Origin: VXYL01 sp965116345
Lineage (GTDB): Bacteria > Pseudomonadota > Gammaproteobacteria > Pseudomonadales > Azotimanducaceae
NCBI GenBank assembly: GCA_965116345.1
Contig: OZ220680.1
Location: forward strand, 2,542,001-2,606,000
Direction: 5' to 3'
Length of the DNA: 64,000 bases
Both the position numbers and the translations under genes were made by a program. Positions 45,111 to 55,575 of this stretch are shown here, one piece after another. A model generated the notes under the pieces. That model was not told where the DNA came from. It did not search any database and saw only the letters and a program-made list of their open reading frames with translations. Each line of letters opens with the position of its first letter. Positions within the stretch are counted from its first letter, which is position 1.

Positions 45111-46225
45111 ATGCAAATCGCCGAAAACAGCGATGGTGCAGTCGTATCGCTACTGTTGAACTTCGCAAACATAGACGGGGAAGTTCATCCCAAAGAGGTC
45201 GAGGTGATCAGGCACGTCTGCGCCAACCTGAACATGGAACCGGAGTTGGTAACCGACATTGCGGAACACCAAGACCCTCCGGACGGAGATTTCGTGTCGA
45301 CATGCGTTCGAGCGATGTCCAGGATCACCGACGAAGATCTGCAGAACAAGGCGCTTCTCGGTCTTTGCGATATTGCCGCGGCGGACGATGTATTGCACGA
45401 CAATGAGCGGAGGTTTCTCGCGCTTGCATCGGAACGTTGGGGTGTCGACGTCGTGGAGCGCGAGGAATTCGTGTGGGACGACGAACAGCGAACAGTGGTC
45501 GAGGCTGGCGAGACCGAGCGGCAAGAGGTCCATGCGGGGCCCGGAATGGGCAAGACCGCCGTCGCTTGCGCGCGCATTTCGAAGCTGATCGAGTACGGCG
45601 TGGAGCCGTCGAACATCTGGCTGATGAGTTTTACGCGTACTGCGGTCCAGGAACTACGCGATCGCATTGAGTCGTTCGCCGGGGATTCGAATTCAATCCT
45701 CGGGGTGAAGATCGGGACGATCGACTCGAGAGCGTGGCGTATCCGGAGCGGATTTTCGGATGGAGAGGCGGAGCGGCTGTTCGGAGGCTACGACGCATCC
45801 ATCCGCAGCGTGATAGACATGATCGAGACCGATCCGCGGGAACTCACGGAGTTTCTGGAGTCTCTGGATCATGTGATCATAGACGAAGCGCAAGACATCA
45901 CCGGGGTAAGGGCCAGGCTTATCGGCGCGATGATCGAGCTGTTGCCGGAGCATTGCGGGGTTACTGTGTTCGCCGATCCGGCACAGGCAATCTACGGCTG
46001 GACGGTCGACGGCGACGGCGTCCCGGAGGAGGACCGCGTAAACTTGTTGGAGATCATCGAGAACAAACCGGACCTTTCGTTCACTCAGCGGGAATTGCAG
46101 ACTATCCATCGCACGGATGTACCGAATTTGGTCGAACTGATGGAGGAGCTCCGTCTGGACATCTACGTCAACGAGAACATCAACGTGGAGGCCTTCAAAA
46201 AGCGACGGGAAGTCATAGTCGAGAA

Positions 46226-47548
46226 CACTAGTGTCCCAATAAATAGTCGAACAACTTCAACTGGTTAGGATCATCCGGGTCGGTTGTCGAATCGTCCTCG
46301 TTCGAAAGCACTGAAGAAAGCGGGGTTTTCTCGAACAGGGTGACGCTCAGGGCCTGCAAAATCGTGTAGAGGCTGGCGTCGACGCCGTGCCGCGCACGGA
46401 TGATCGCGACGAGCACGTAGACGGCCACCGAGATCCAGATTTGGGTCTTCACCGCGTTCTCGGACGTCCCGTAGAACGACTTGATGCGCAGGTGTTGTTT
46501 GATCCATTTGAAAAAAAGCTCCACCTGCCACCGGCCGCGGTACAGGTCGGCGACGGTCGCGGCCGGAATCGCGAAGTTGTTGGTGAGGAAATCGAACGTC
46601 TTGCCGGTTGCGGCGTCCCGGTACTTGACCCGGCGCAGCGGCTGCGGGTAGTCGTCCTTCGACGTGGCGCCGGTCAGGACGACGGTCTGGTCGCACAGCA
46701 CGCCCGTCGACTTGTCGACCTCGCGGGAGTACCGGCGGCGGAATTTCGTGTTGGACTTGGCGCGGATCACGAAGAAGGCACCGGCCGAATGGAGCGTGTC
46801 GAGGCGTCCGAAGTCGAGATAGGCGCGGTCCATGACGTAGAACGCGCCCGGCTCCGGCAGGAGCAGGTCGAGAACGTTGACGTCGCCCAGTTTCGCATGG
46901 GAAACATGGACGAACGTGGGAATGCTGCCGCGCAGGTCGAGCAGCGCGTGGAGCTTGACGCCCGACTTGGTGGAGCGGAACAGCGCCCAGGGGAAAACGG
47001 ACAGGCAAAGGTCGATGGTCGACGCGTCGAGGGCGAACACCGCGTTGTCCAGTTCCAGACCGAGGTCCTCGTCGGCGTAGAGCGGCCGCGCGATGCGGAT
47101 CAGTTCCTGCGCGAATTCCGCGTATATCCGCCAGTCGCGCCGCCTGTTGGCGTTGGCCAGCGTGTTGCGCGAGACCCTGCCCCGGATGCCCATGTGGTAG
47201 AGCTTGCCCGCATGCGCGCGCAGGCAGATCTCGATGTCGCGCAGGCTCTCCCGGTGCGTCAACTGCGCGCAGGCCATGCACAGGAACTGGCTCAGGCAGG
47301 GGAACGACTTGACGTAGCGGTTTCCGCCGTAGCGCCGAACGCATTTTCGAAAATGATGAAACGGCAGATGATCCATCACCTGCGAGAAGACGAACTTGCC
47401 TGCGTACATCGCCGACCTCCGAAACGGGGCCGCAAGCGTCCCCCGGGAGGTCGCCCACGTTCAAGTCGGTCACTGCCGAGAAGTCGTCGTTCGTATTTAC
47501 AATCAACACTTTATGGTACAACAAGGCTACTTTCTTGGGACAGTAGTG
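46226..47548 (-). mobile_element. IS4-family insertion sequence, 1,323 bp, with 9-bp target duplication
   Basis: Both ends begin CACTA(G/C)TGTCCCAA(T/G)AAA reading inward (46226 and complement of 47548), an imperfect terminal inverted repeat. It is flanked by direct AGTCGAGAA at 46217-46225 and 47549-47557. Removing the element and one repeat restores the host helicase frame, which fixes the boundaries. It carries one transposase gene. Confidence 0.95.
46228..47409 (-). CDS. IS4-family transposase (DUF4372 N terminus)
   Basis: A 393-residue DDE transposase. The N terminus (FSQVMDHLPFHHFRKCVRRY) is the DUF4372 type; the catalytic region shows FALDASTIDLCLSVFPWA (first Asp), YVMDRAYLDFGRL (second Asp) and YRGRWQVELFFKWIKQHLRI (Y-x2-R-x3-E-x6-K signature of IS4). 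Its stop codon lies within the left inverted repeat. It appears intact, so the element may still be able to move. Confidence 0.95.
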   Translation of the reverse strand: MYAGKFVFSQVMDHLPFHHFRKCVRRYGGNRYVKSFPCLSQFLCMACAQLTHRESLRDIEICLRAHAGKLYHMGIRGRVSRNTLANANRRRDWRIYAEFAQELIRIARPLYADEDLGLELDNAVFALDASTIDLCLSVFPWALFRSTKSGVKLHALLDLRGSIPTFVHVSHAKLGDVNVLDLLLPEPGAFYVMDRAYLDFGRLDTLHSAGAFFVIRAKSNTKFRRRYSREVDKSTGVLCDQTVVLTGATSKDDYPQPLRRVKYRDAATGKTFDFLTNNFAIPAATVADLYRGRWQVELFFKWIKQHLRIKSFYGTSENAVKTQIWISVAVYVLVAIIRARHGVDASLYTILQALSVTLFEKTPLSSVLSNEDDSTTDPDDPNQLKLFDYLLGH

Positions 47549-48700
47549 AGTCGAGAAGGCGAATGAGAGGCTGGATGGATTCGACGCCAAGGAACTTGAG
47601 CAGTTCCAGAACGCGTTGGTTCTGTTCAGACGTCGGTCGGAGGTGCTTATGGCGTCTTCGTTCGCGAACAACGAGGGAATCGCACACAGACTTCGGATGT
47701 CCGGTTTGCCGGTCATGGTGCTTCCTTGGCTTGGTCGGGTGTTCGCCGACTACACCCGGGACACGATCAACGCAGAAGAGTTCTCGAAGCGTTGGAACGC
47801 ACAAGACCGTTCTTTGGAGGGTAGCTCGGATTGGAATCGGGCAGCGGCGTGGAAATTGGTGTCAGAACTCGGCAGACAGGGGAACGTGGTGCTCGTTCCG
47901 GAAGTAAGAAAGAAGCTGGCCCGCACCCCGCCGGATATCGCCGTCACTGTGCCGGATCTCGGCATGGGCGGATCTACGATCGGAACGATACATGCTTCGA
48001 AGGGGCGAGAAGCCGATCAAGTGGTTTTGAGGCTCCCTCACGAAAACAGGTCTGCCGAGGGCGGCGAACTGGACGAGGAATCACGCGTGATGTTCGTCGG
48101 GGCTTCGAGGGCGAGAAGGCGGCTGTATGTTGGGAGCGGGTTTCTGCGGGCTTCTTTCGCGCCTTCTCTTGAGGGCGGCCGATCGTTCTTGGCGACCAGG
48201 AATACCGGCGGTTGGGGACTGCCTGCGGCCCAGGTGGAAATCGGCCGCGAAGGAGACCTCGATCCGTACTCGTTCGTGAGCAAGTGGTCTCATGGTCGGA
48301 CGGAAGCCCGGAGAGTCCAGCGACGGCTTGCGGAGTTGGCTTGGGAAGTCCCCGTGCCGGTCGAGGCGCGGTGGGATCCGTTGAGGGGCTTCAGGTACCG
48401 CATTTGGACCGAGTTCGATGAAACCAGTCCCGGAGAACCCATAGGGTATTTCACCAGTCGTCTCAACAACGAGCTCTTCGACGTCTGTCGACGCATATCG
48501 AATCGACATGACGAGTTCCGGCCGCCGAACGCGCTGAGGCATCTCTATTTGATAGGCGTATCCACGTTCGCCGCGAGCGAGGACGATGTTCGATTGAGCG
48601 AGGTCCACGAGCCGTTCGCCTCAACTGGCATTTGGCTCATCCCCATTGTCCTGGGCTATTCGAAGGTCACTTTTCGAAAAAGAAGGCGAAGGAGGGCGTA

Positions 48701-51700
48701 GTGCAAGCACGTTCGATACTGCTCGAGAGACTTCGAACCGATTTTGTTGGTCCTACCTACGGGGAGATGGAAGTAATCGAGGACCGGCCGTCCGACCGTT
48801 ACCTTACGGGGATGTTGTTTCCACAGAACATTAGGATATCCGAGGAGGAGGACGAAGAGATTGAGGACGTGCAGTCCGGCAGGACAAACAGTGCAGATAC
48901 GGAGAGCACGGGAAACGTTGCCGTGTCCCGGACTGCAAGACCGGCGACGGCGGGCATATCGTTCGCGCTGGTCGGCGACGGTCGGTCGGATTCGAGGATT
49001 ATCATCTCGTTTTCGGTTGGCGTTTACCACAGAGAGAAGCCCGGTGAAGCTACCGATCCGGATGACAAGCGATTCGCAGGGCAAACGGGTGGAGAAGGGG
49101 CTGGGCCGCATGAAACGGAAGAGGCGAGGGGGGTGGAGGCCGACGAGGCGGATTCGTTCGGAACTTCGAAGCTGAAGCGCGTCTGGCGTAGGGCCTCGGT
49201 GCGGTGCCGGCGCGAAGTGGTTCTGGATCGGGGGGCCAGGGAGATCGATTTGGGTCAGGAGGAGCCGGACGGTGAAGGGGTCGTGCCAGGCCTCGGGCTT
49301 TTTGTACGAACGTTGGAGATCGACGATCGAGTCGCCGTTACGGTGCAGGCGATTAACCGAAACCGCCACGAAAAGGATGGGACCCGAGTCGAAGCGGAGG
49401 AGAAGACGTTTTTCCAGTTCGAGATGAGCGTCGTGCCTGTGGAGCCGTCGCAACTGGTACCCAGGCCAGTGGTCGACTTGGCTACCGACGAGGACTCCAA
49501 GACGGCGGCTTTGATCTACCGGAAAGCCGTCGAATTCGCAACCGGGCATACCTGTTCGGCGGGCTGGAGCAAAGACGGGACGGACAGAGTCGCCGAAGTC
49601 AAGACCTCTTGGATACCGGACGTGCTTGTGATGTCGGTCGATCCGGACGGAGACCCGGTGTTCGCCCGCACGTACGCGGAGAGGGGATTGCGTCCGCCGA
49701 CGGCGGAGTTCCTGGCAGAAGCGGGCCCGGCGGGCCTGGAGAAGACGCTTGGAACCTTGGCCGACGCCTACGAGCTTTGGGTGGGCGGGGAGAAGGAAAA
49801 AGCAGCTCGGCTGTCATCCGACGACCTGAAGAAACAAGCGGACAAGCACCTTGTCCGATGTCGCATGGCGCTGGAGAGGATGCGCGACGGAATTTCGCTG
49901 ATTGCGTCGGACGACCTAGTCGGGCGCGCGTTTCGGACGGCGAATGCGGCAATGGCAACACAGGCCTCGTGGGGTCGACCTCCGGCGACTCAGGAACGGG
50001 AACTGAAATGGCGACCGTTTCAATTGGGGTTCGCACTGATGTGCATAAGGTCCTTTCAGGAACGTGATCACGAAGATCGGCGAATTCTCGACCTGATTTG
50101 GTTTCCAACGGGGGGCGGTAAGACCGAGGCATACCTGCTGGTCGCCGCATTCGTCATGTTTTACCGGAGGTTGACGCAACGGGACAAGCACCGGTCCTAC
50201 GGCACCGCGGTCTTCATGCGATACACGCTGCGCACGCTTACCATTCAGCAGTTTCAGCGGGCGGCGGCGCTGATATGTGCGTGCGAACTGATGCGCCGCA
50301 GCGGGCCGAACGCAGACGGCGAACTGGGGAGTACGGAGTTTTCGATCGGTCTATGGGTGGGGCAAGGATCCACTCCGAACGACTCGAAGACAGCGATCGA
50401 GGTGCTTCACACGGACAACGAGTCGACACCTAAGCAGATAGAGGTCTGTCCCGCGTGCCGAACCGAGCTGCTTTGGGAGATTTCAGAAGACAGGAGTAGG
50501 TTTTGGTGTAGGTGCGGTGAGGACGACTGTGTCTTGTCGGAATGGGGCGAGATCCCCGTTCTTACGGTCGACGATCGAATCTACAAGAACCCGCCCTCGC
50601 TACTCGTCGGGACCGTCGACAAGTTCGCACAGCTCGTTCGTCGGGACGACGTGGGTGTTCTTTTCGGCCGAAATACGGATCGAGATCCCCCCGACCTGAT
50701 CATCCAGGACGAACTGCATCTGATCTCGGGTCCGTTGGGAACGCTTGCAGGGATCTACGAGACGGTGGTGGACCACCTGTGTACGAACGACGGGATAGCG
50801 CCAAAGGTCATCGGTTCGACGGCGACGATCCGGCGGGCGGACGAACAGGTGGGTGCCTTGTTCCGGCGCAAGGCGTTTCAGTTCCCTCCGCCCGCGATAG
50901 ACGGGGAGAACTCGGGTTTCGCCAAGACCGACGAACGGTCGCCGGGAAGACGATACGTCGGGCTAACTACGGCGGGCCGTACCGACAAGTACATGATGCA
51001 GGCGGTCTGCGCTTCACTTCTCCAAGGAGTGCTCGATCCGCGGATGTCCGAGGAAGAACGGGATCCCTACGGCACGCTGGTCGCCTATTTCAACTCCCTG
51101 CGGATACTGGGAGGCGCGCTGGTGGCGATGCAGGACGACGTAACGAAGTCCATCGGCGCGTTTTCCCGCCGTCGCGCTGAGCGACCTCGCGTCCTCGCTG
51201 CGCCGGAGGAGATGACGAGCAGGAAAGCGTCTTCGGAGATTCCTAAGGTATTGAGGCGGTTGGCAGTGCCATTCGGTGAACCCGGCTCGATCGATACGCT
51301 TCTAGCCAGCAACATGCTCAGTGTCGGCGTCGACATTCCGCGCCTGGGTCTGATGGTCGTTAACGGGCAGCCGAAAACGATGTCGGAGTACATTCAGTCC
51401 ACCAGTCGAGTCGGCCGTCAGCGGGTTCCCGGCCTGGTGGTGACGATCTACAACAACAGCAAGCCGAGGGATCGAGCGCACTACGAGACATTCCGGACGT
51501 GGCACTCAAGCCTTTACCGGAGCATCGAGGCCACGAGTGTCACGCCGTTCGCCTCTCGAGCCCGCGATAAAGCGCTGCATGCGGCCTTGGTCGGGCTCGC
51601 CAGGCATTCGCTTCGGGGGTTCCGGAGTCCGACGCTCACCGCCGCCAAGAGACGGCTGTTGGACGAAGAGATCGTTCCAGTGATCCTCTCCCGGGTGGCC

Positions 51701-51967
51701 GCGATCGATGTGCGGGAGGCGGAGGCGACGCGAGTTCAGTTGGAGCGGTTGTTAGAGGAGTGGGAGGATCGCGGTGACCTCAGATCTTACTGGTCGGACT
51801 GGAGATTCCGGGAGAGTCTGTTGATTTCCGCGGAGAAGGCCGCGGCCAGAAAGGCGTCGGGTCTCGCGGAAACCACAGCTTGGGAAACGCCGAACTCGAT
51901 GAGAAACGTGGAGCCGGGCGTGGACTTTCAATTGTGGGAGTCCGCCGAATTGAACAGGAATCGATAG
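48701..51967 (+). CDS. drmA: DISARM-type helicase DrmA
   Basis: A 1,088-residue SF2 helicase-like protein. It opens LLERLRTDFVGPTYGE and DRPSDRYLTGMLFPQ, as in DrmA. Walker A is PTGGGKTEAY (about 468), Walker B QDELHLISG (about 669), motif III STATIRRADEQ, and motif VI region STSRVGRQRVPG (about 899). A CxxC...CxC metal-binding insert lies between (CPACRTELLW). Start at GTG 48701 with GAAGGAGG upstream, overlapping the TerB-helicase stop. It is followed 2 bp later by drmB. In DISARM, DrmA and DrmB form the core complex that loads on and blocks foreign DNA. Confidence 0.88.
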   Translation: MQARSILLERLRTDFVGPTYGEMEVIEDRPSDRYLTGMLFPQNIRISEEEDEEIEDVQSGRTNSADTESTGNVAVSRTARPATAGISFALVGDGRSDSRIIISFSVGVYHREKPGEATDPDDKRFAGQTGGEGAGPHETEEARGVEADEADSFGTSKLKRVWRRASVRCRREVVLDRGAREIDLGQEEPDGEGVVPGLGLFVRTLEIDDRVAVTVQAINRNRHEKDGTRVEAEEKTFFQFEMSVVPVEPSQLVPRPVVDLATDEDSKTAALIYRKAVEFATGHTCSAGWSKDGTDRVAEVKTSWIPDVLVMSVDPDGDPVFARTYAERGLRPPTAEFLAEAGPAGLEKTLGTLADAYELWVGGEKEKAARLSSDDLKKQADKHLVRCRMALERMRDGISLIASDDLVGRAFRTANAAMATQASWGRPPATQERELKWRPFQLGFALMCIRSFQERDHEDRRILDLIWFPTGGGKTEAYLLVAAFVMFYRRLTQRDKHRSYGTAVFMRYTLRTLTIQQFQRAAALICACELMRRSGPNADGELGSTEFSIGLWVGQGSTPNDSKTAIEVLHTDNESTPKQIEVCPACRTELLWEISEDRSRFWCRCGEDDCVLSEWGEIPVLTVDDRIYKNPPSLLVGTVDKFAQLVRRDDVGVLFGRNTDRDPPDLIIQDELHLISGPLGTLAGIYETVVDHLCTNDGIAPKVIGSTATIRRADEQVGALFRRKAFQFPPPAIDGENSGFAKTDERSPGRRYVGLTTAGRTDKYMMQAVCASLLQGVLDPRMSEEERDPYGTLVAYFNSLRILGGALVAMQDDVTKSIGAFSRRRAERPRVLAAPEEMTSRKASSEIPKVLRRLAVPFGEPGSIDTLLASNMLSVGVDIPRLGLMVVNGQPKTMSEYIQSTSRVGRQRVPGLVVTIYNNSKPRDRAHYETFRTWHSSLYRSIEATSVTPFASRARDKALHAALVGLARHSLRGFRSPTLTAAKRRLLDEEIVPVILSRVAAIDVREAEATRVQLERLLEEWEDRGDLRSYWSDWRFRESLLISAEKAAARKASGLAETTAWETPNSMRNVEPGVDFQLWESAELNRNR

Positions 51968-51969
51968 CG

Positions 51970-53831
51970 GTGGCGAAAAATTTCCTGGGAGAGGTGCGAC
52001 GGACACGGGTTCTGGACTACGGGCCGGGCGCTGTTATCGATTTCCGCGCGGGAGGTCGGGGCGGAGGACCGGTGTCCGCGCTGGCGGCTGGTCTCGAACA
52101 CTGGGACGCGACAGCAGGGCCACCGTTTCCGGGCAACGCCCAATCGCTGTCGGAGCCCAGGCTAGAGGCTCGGATCTCCGTAAAGGGCTTCCGGCTTCCT
52201 CCGGTCGACGATCGTGACCGCGACGGCGACGCCAAGAAGTCCTGGCTGGTCGGCGCGAGGTTTCCGACGAGGCTGCAATGTCCGTCCTGCAACGAAGTAA
52301 AGCTGGCAAGAAGATGGGACAAGGAGCCCGGAGATCCGTCGAGGTGGTGCGTAGCGTGTTCCAACAAGGCCGGCAGGCGTGTTCACGTGATTCCGGTACG
52401 GTTCGTGACGGCTTGCGAGAAGGGCCATCTCGACGAATTTCCCTGGAACTGGTGGTTGTCTCGAGCGGACCACAAAGAGACCTGCAAAAAGACGGGCCGA
52501 ATGAGACTGGAGAACCGGGGCTCGATCGGGTTGTCTGGACTGTATCTGGTGTGCAACGACTGCGGGGCTGGCGTTGCGATGGAGGGAGTGTTCGGAGAGC
52601 AAACCCTGAGCGGTCTGGGATGCAGCGGACGACGTCCCTGGCTCGGCGAAGAAGTGGAGGAATGCAACGCGACGCCCCGAGTGTTGCAGAGGGGAGCGTC
52701 GAACCTTTACTTTCCGATTGTCGTGTCCGCGCTCAGCATCCCCCCCTGGTCGGATAGGTTGCAGGGACTTATCGGCGTGAATTGGTCTCTCGTTGTCGAC
52801 TCAACGAGAGAAGAGCGGTCCATCCTCCTAAGGCGTTATGAGACGACCTTCGAAAATGCGTTGGGAATGTCCCTGGAAGAGGTTCTGGACGAGTTGGAAA
52901 ACCGTGTCGACGCAGCCAAGAATCCGGAAGACGGGGATCTTAAGTACGACGAATACAGGAACCTGAGGGAAGGGTCCCCCGGTTCCGGCGATGAAGGAGT
53001 CGCAGACCGGGAATTCGAAGTGCGTCAACAGGAGGTTCCCGAGTTTCTTGCGCCGTACATCGAGAAGCTTGCCAGGGTGGTCAGGTTGAGGGAGGTGAGA
53101 GCCCTCAAGTCCTTCTCACGGATCTACGAGCCAGCGTCCCCGGACGAGCCGGGGAGGGCGACACTCGGAGCGTTGTCGAGCGGGCCCATGGATTGGTTGC
53201 CAGCGATCGAAGTCAGGGGTGAGGGGATTTTCCTATCGTTGAACCGGTCGCGGGTGCGAGAGTGGGAGACGGACGAATCCATCCGCGAGCGAGCGGCATT
53301 GATCGACGCACATTTCCGAAATGACTGCGGTTCGGCGGGAGGGAGCGGAGAACCGACCGGGCTGGGCGTCACGCCCCGCAGGCTACTGCTGCACAGCCTC
53401 GCGCACGCCCTGATGCGATACGTTTCCTGGAATGCGGCTATGAGACGGCTTCGATTCGCGAACGAATTTATGATGACGGAGCGGGCCAGGAAATGTCGGG
53501 CATCTTGATCTACACCTCCTCGAGCGATTCGGAGGGTACGTTGGGAGGACTCGCGCGGCAAGCGGAGCCTGATTTGTTCGCGAACATTTTGCGGGGGGCA
53601 TTGGAGGCGGTGAGCTGGTGTTCATCGGATCCGTTGTGCATCAAAGGCATTACTAGTACGTCGGAGTCGTACAATTGGGCGGCCTGTCATTCCTGCGTTC
53701 TCGTACCCGAGACCTCATGCGAGTCGTTCAATAGGTTTCTCGACCGAACAACTCTCATCGGGGACAGCGAGGACGGGGTAGAAGGCTACTTCAATGGCTT
53801 GGTAGTAGGCCCGAAGGCAACGCTCGGCTAA
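51970..53831 (+). pseudogene. drmB: DISARM protein DrmB (DUF1998), one-base frameshift
   Basis: The start is GTG 51970 (VAKNFLGEVRRTRVLDYGPG), 2 bp after drmA. Four cysteine pairs (CPSC, CVAC, CNDC and others) mark zinc sites. The frame breaks at 53426-53428: in the first frame YVS is followed by WNAAMRR and an early stop at 53508, while the next frame continues LECGYETASIRERIYDDG, then GILIYTSSSDSEGTLGGLAR, WCSSDPLCI and AACHSCVLVPETSCE, the normal DUF1998 end. Restoring one C (TCCTGG to TCCCTGG) gives about 620 residues, the usual DrmB size. Confidence 0.86.
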
Positions 53832-54021
53832 TACCGGGTCGTCGCTTGCGAGATCGGTCGCGAGGGAAGGCGCGAAAGACCTTGGAATGGGTGCGAGTTC
53901 ATTTACGAAAAGCTACGGGAGGGACGCTGCTCGGTCCGAGAAAAAACGATGGGTTAGTGTCGTTTCCGATCTTCTACACGGCTTGAGCCTTGCGAGCAGT
54001 GTGCGCCGTTCGGACCGGCTG

Positions 54022-55077
54022 TCAATTTCCATGTCGATGTTCAAAATGTTGGCGAAGCAGGGACGCGGCGTGCTTCTGTGCGAAGCCGGGTGGAAACGCG
54101 TTTCCGATCAACTGAGCAGCGGGATATCGCCCCCTTGAGAGGTCAAATCTGTAGGTTCGGGGGAATCCTTGCAGCATCGCTGCCTCACGAAGTGTAATCG
54201 CGCGGTCATCTTGGGGATGGAGGAAACGACCCTTGGACGGGTTGATGCAGCCGCCTGTAATCGTAGGAGCAGGACGATCCCATGCCATCCGACCGTATAC
54301 GTCTTTGAATCCATCAAAAGCTCTGTGGCAATTCAACGTGTACTTTGTCGAGATATCCATCCTACTTCCGCCATCCTTGGGTATTTGCTTGATTCTTGCC
54401 AAGACGGATGCGGAACGCCGCACGGGATAGTTATGGAGTACGTCTTCGCTTGCGAGTGGCGTCGGGAGGTCGCCGATGGTGTCTCGGACCGTCAGCGAAC
54501 GCGAAGAAGGTTCGGCAAACTCAGGCAACGAATAGATCGAAGCAATCAATATCATCCGGCGTCGGCGTTGCGGCGCGCCGAAGTGTTGGGCATCAAGGAC
54601 TTGGATCCTTGACTTGTAGCCACTTGCGCGCAAACGCTGCATGATCCGTTTAGCTCGTTTGTCTCGTGCCAGTGCAGGAACGTTCTCCATCATGACCAGC
54701 GGAGGCTTGATGTCAGTGATAAGGCGTAGGAACTCGAGTACAAGCTCGTTGTCGGGATCGTTTACAGAAAGGTGACCGTTCTTGGTGCGAATTGAGGAAA
54801 AGCCTTGGCAGGGCGGACAGCCAGCTACGACATCAGGGATACGGCCGGATGCGGTGATGATGTCGGCGCCCGTGATATCGCGGATGTCTCGTTGAATTAG
54901 CGCGGTCGTCGGATGATTGTCGCGATACGTGTTGCACGCGAGCTCATCCAACTCGACGGCGGCAGCCACTCGGTAACCCGCGTGCTTGAGCCCGAGTGTT
55001 AGACCGCCACAACCGCTGAATAGGTCCACCGCGACGGGCTTTGGCGCCTGTCGGCCAGCTGAGATGTTGTTGGTCAA
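54022..55077 (-). CDS. C5 cytosine DNA methyltransferase (DrmMII-like)
   Basis: A 351-residue C5 methyltransferase. Motif I DLFSGCGG (18-25), catalytic Cys90 in GCPPCQGFS, ENV motif in MMENVPALA, QRRRR motif VIII, and motifs IX-X (RLTVRE-like RAITLREAAMLQGFP; LIGNAFPP). It converges on the drmA-drmB operon with 190 bp between. DISARM class 2 uses a C5 methyltransferase (DrmMII), so it is the likely host-protecting partner, though it is on the other strand. A PLD-type DrmC gene is not found nearby. Alternatively an orphan methylase. Confidence 0.9.
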   Translation of the reverse strand: MTNNISAGRQAPKPVAVDLFSGCGGLTLGLKHAGYRVAAAVELDELACNTYRDNHPTTALIQRDIRDITGADIITASGRIPDVVAGCPPCQGFSSIRTKNGHLSVNDPDNELVLEFLRLITDIKPPLVMMENVPALARDKRAKRIMQRLRASGYKSRIQVLDAQHFGAPQRRRRMILIASIYSLPEFAEPSSRSLTVRDTIGDLPTPLASEDVLHNYPVRRSASVLARIKQIPKDGGSRMDISTKYTLNCHRAFDGFKDVYGRMAWDRPAPTITGGCINPSKGRFLHPQDDRAITLREAAMLQGFPRTYRFDLSRGRYPAAQLIGNAFPPGFAQKHAASLLRQHFEHRHGN

Positions 55078-55189
55078 AGTAGCGAGCCTATTCCGTTAGA
55101 TTGGGGGACCACCTCGACATCCCGATGCGTCCATGACTGATGGAAGAGCGTAGCGGAAAGTAGCACGGGATGTTGATCGTGTGAAGCCG

Positions 55190-55575
55190 ATGAAGTCGAC
55201 GTACTTCGCACGCTCCTCCCGGTCCAGCCTCAAGCTCCAGCAGGCCGCGCACCGCTTCGCGCGTAGCTCTGGACCCGGCGCTCCGGGGGGCTACGCATGT
55301 TCGGCAGATGGACCCGGGCGACCACGTTGTCGCTGTCCAGCCAGCGCTCGGCGGTCTTCTCCGGCAGCTTGCACGCAATGTATTCGAAGGTCAGGTAGGA
55401 GCGGTGCTCGGTGTCGAAAGCGAGCGACGGCGGGCGCCCGGCCGGAGTCGCGCAGGAAGACAACCACCGGCACCACCCGGTCGGTGCCGAGCATGTCCGC
55501 CAGATCGAGGCAGTAGTAAGCTGCGATGCGCCGAGAACGTCCGCCAGTCGGCGAAGGGTGGAAACACGGTAGACG
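55190..55575 (-). pseudogene. Decayed Rpn/DUF4351 copy E
   Basis: Pieces of the central part survive in shifting frames: DTEHRSYLTFEYIACKLPEK, AERWLDSDNVVARVHLPNMR and, in other frames, LADVLG/SMSA-type pieces corresponding to DLADMLGTDRVVPVV. Both the N-terminal and DUF4351 ends are missing. The upstream flank (55560-55925) matches that of copy C. Confidence 0.85.

Larger units (their letters stand above)
45111..48701 (+). pseudogene. TerB-domain / SF1 (UvrD-like) helicase, interrupted by an IS element
   Basis: Two parts, 45111-46225 and 47558-48701, join in frame to a protein of 752 residues once the 1,323-bp insertion and one copy of the 9-bp duplication are removed (...EVIVE|KANERLDGF...). 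The N-terminal 110 residues are TerB-like (LLLNFANIDGEVHPKEVEVI; GLCDIAAADDVLHDNERRFL). A UvrD/Rep-type helicase follows: Walker A GPGMGKTAVA (about 143-152), VIIDEAQDI (about 255), Gln/Arg motifs, and in the second half GTIHASKGREADQVV and FVGASRARRRLYV. The 48701 stop overlaps drmA by one base (TAGTG), so it belongs to that operon. As found, it is disrupted. Confidence 0.88.

Noticed and set aside
53832..54021. DrmC (PLD-type) gene after drmB
   Set aside because: Only 190 bp separate drmB from the convergent methylase and no HxK-type PLD motif is visible in any frame.
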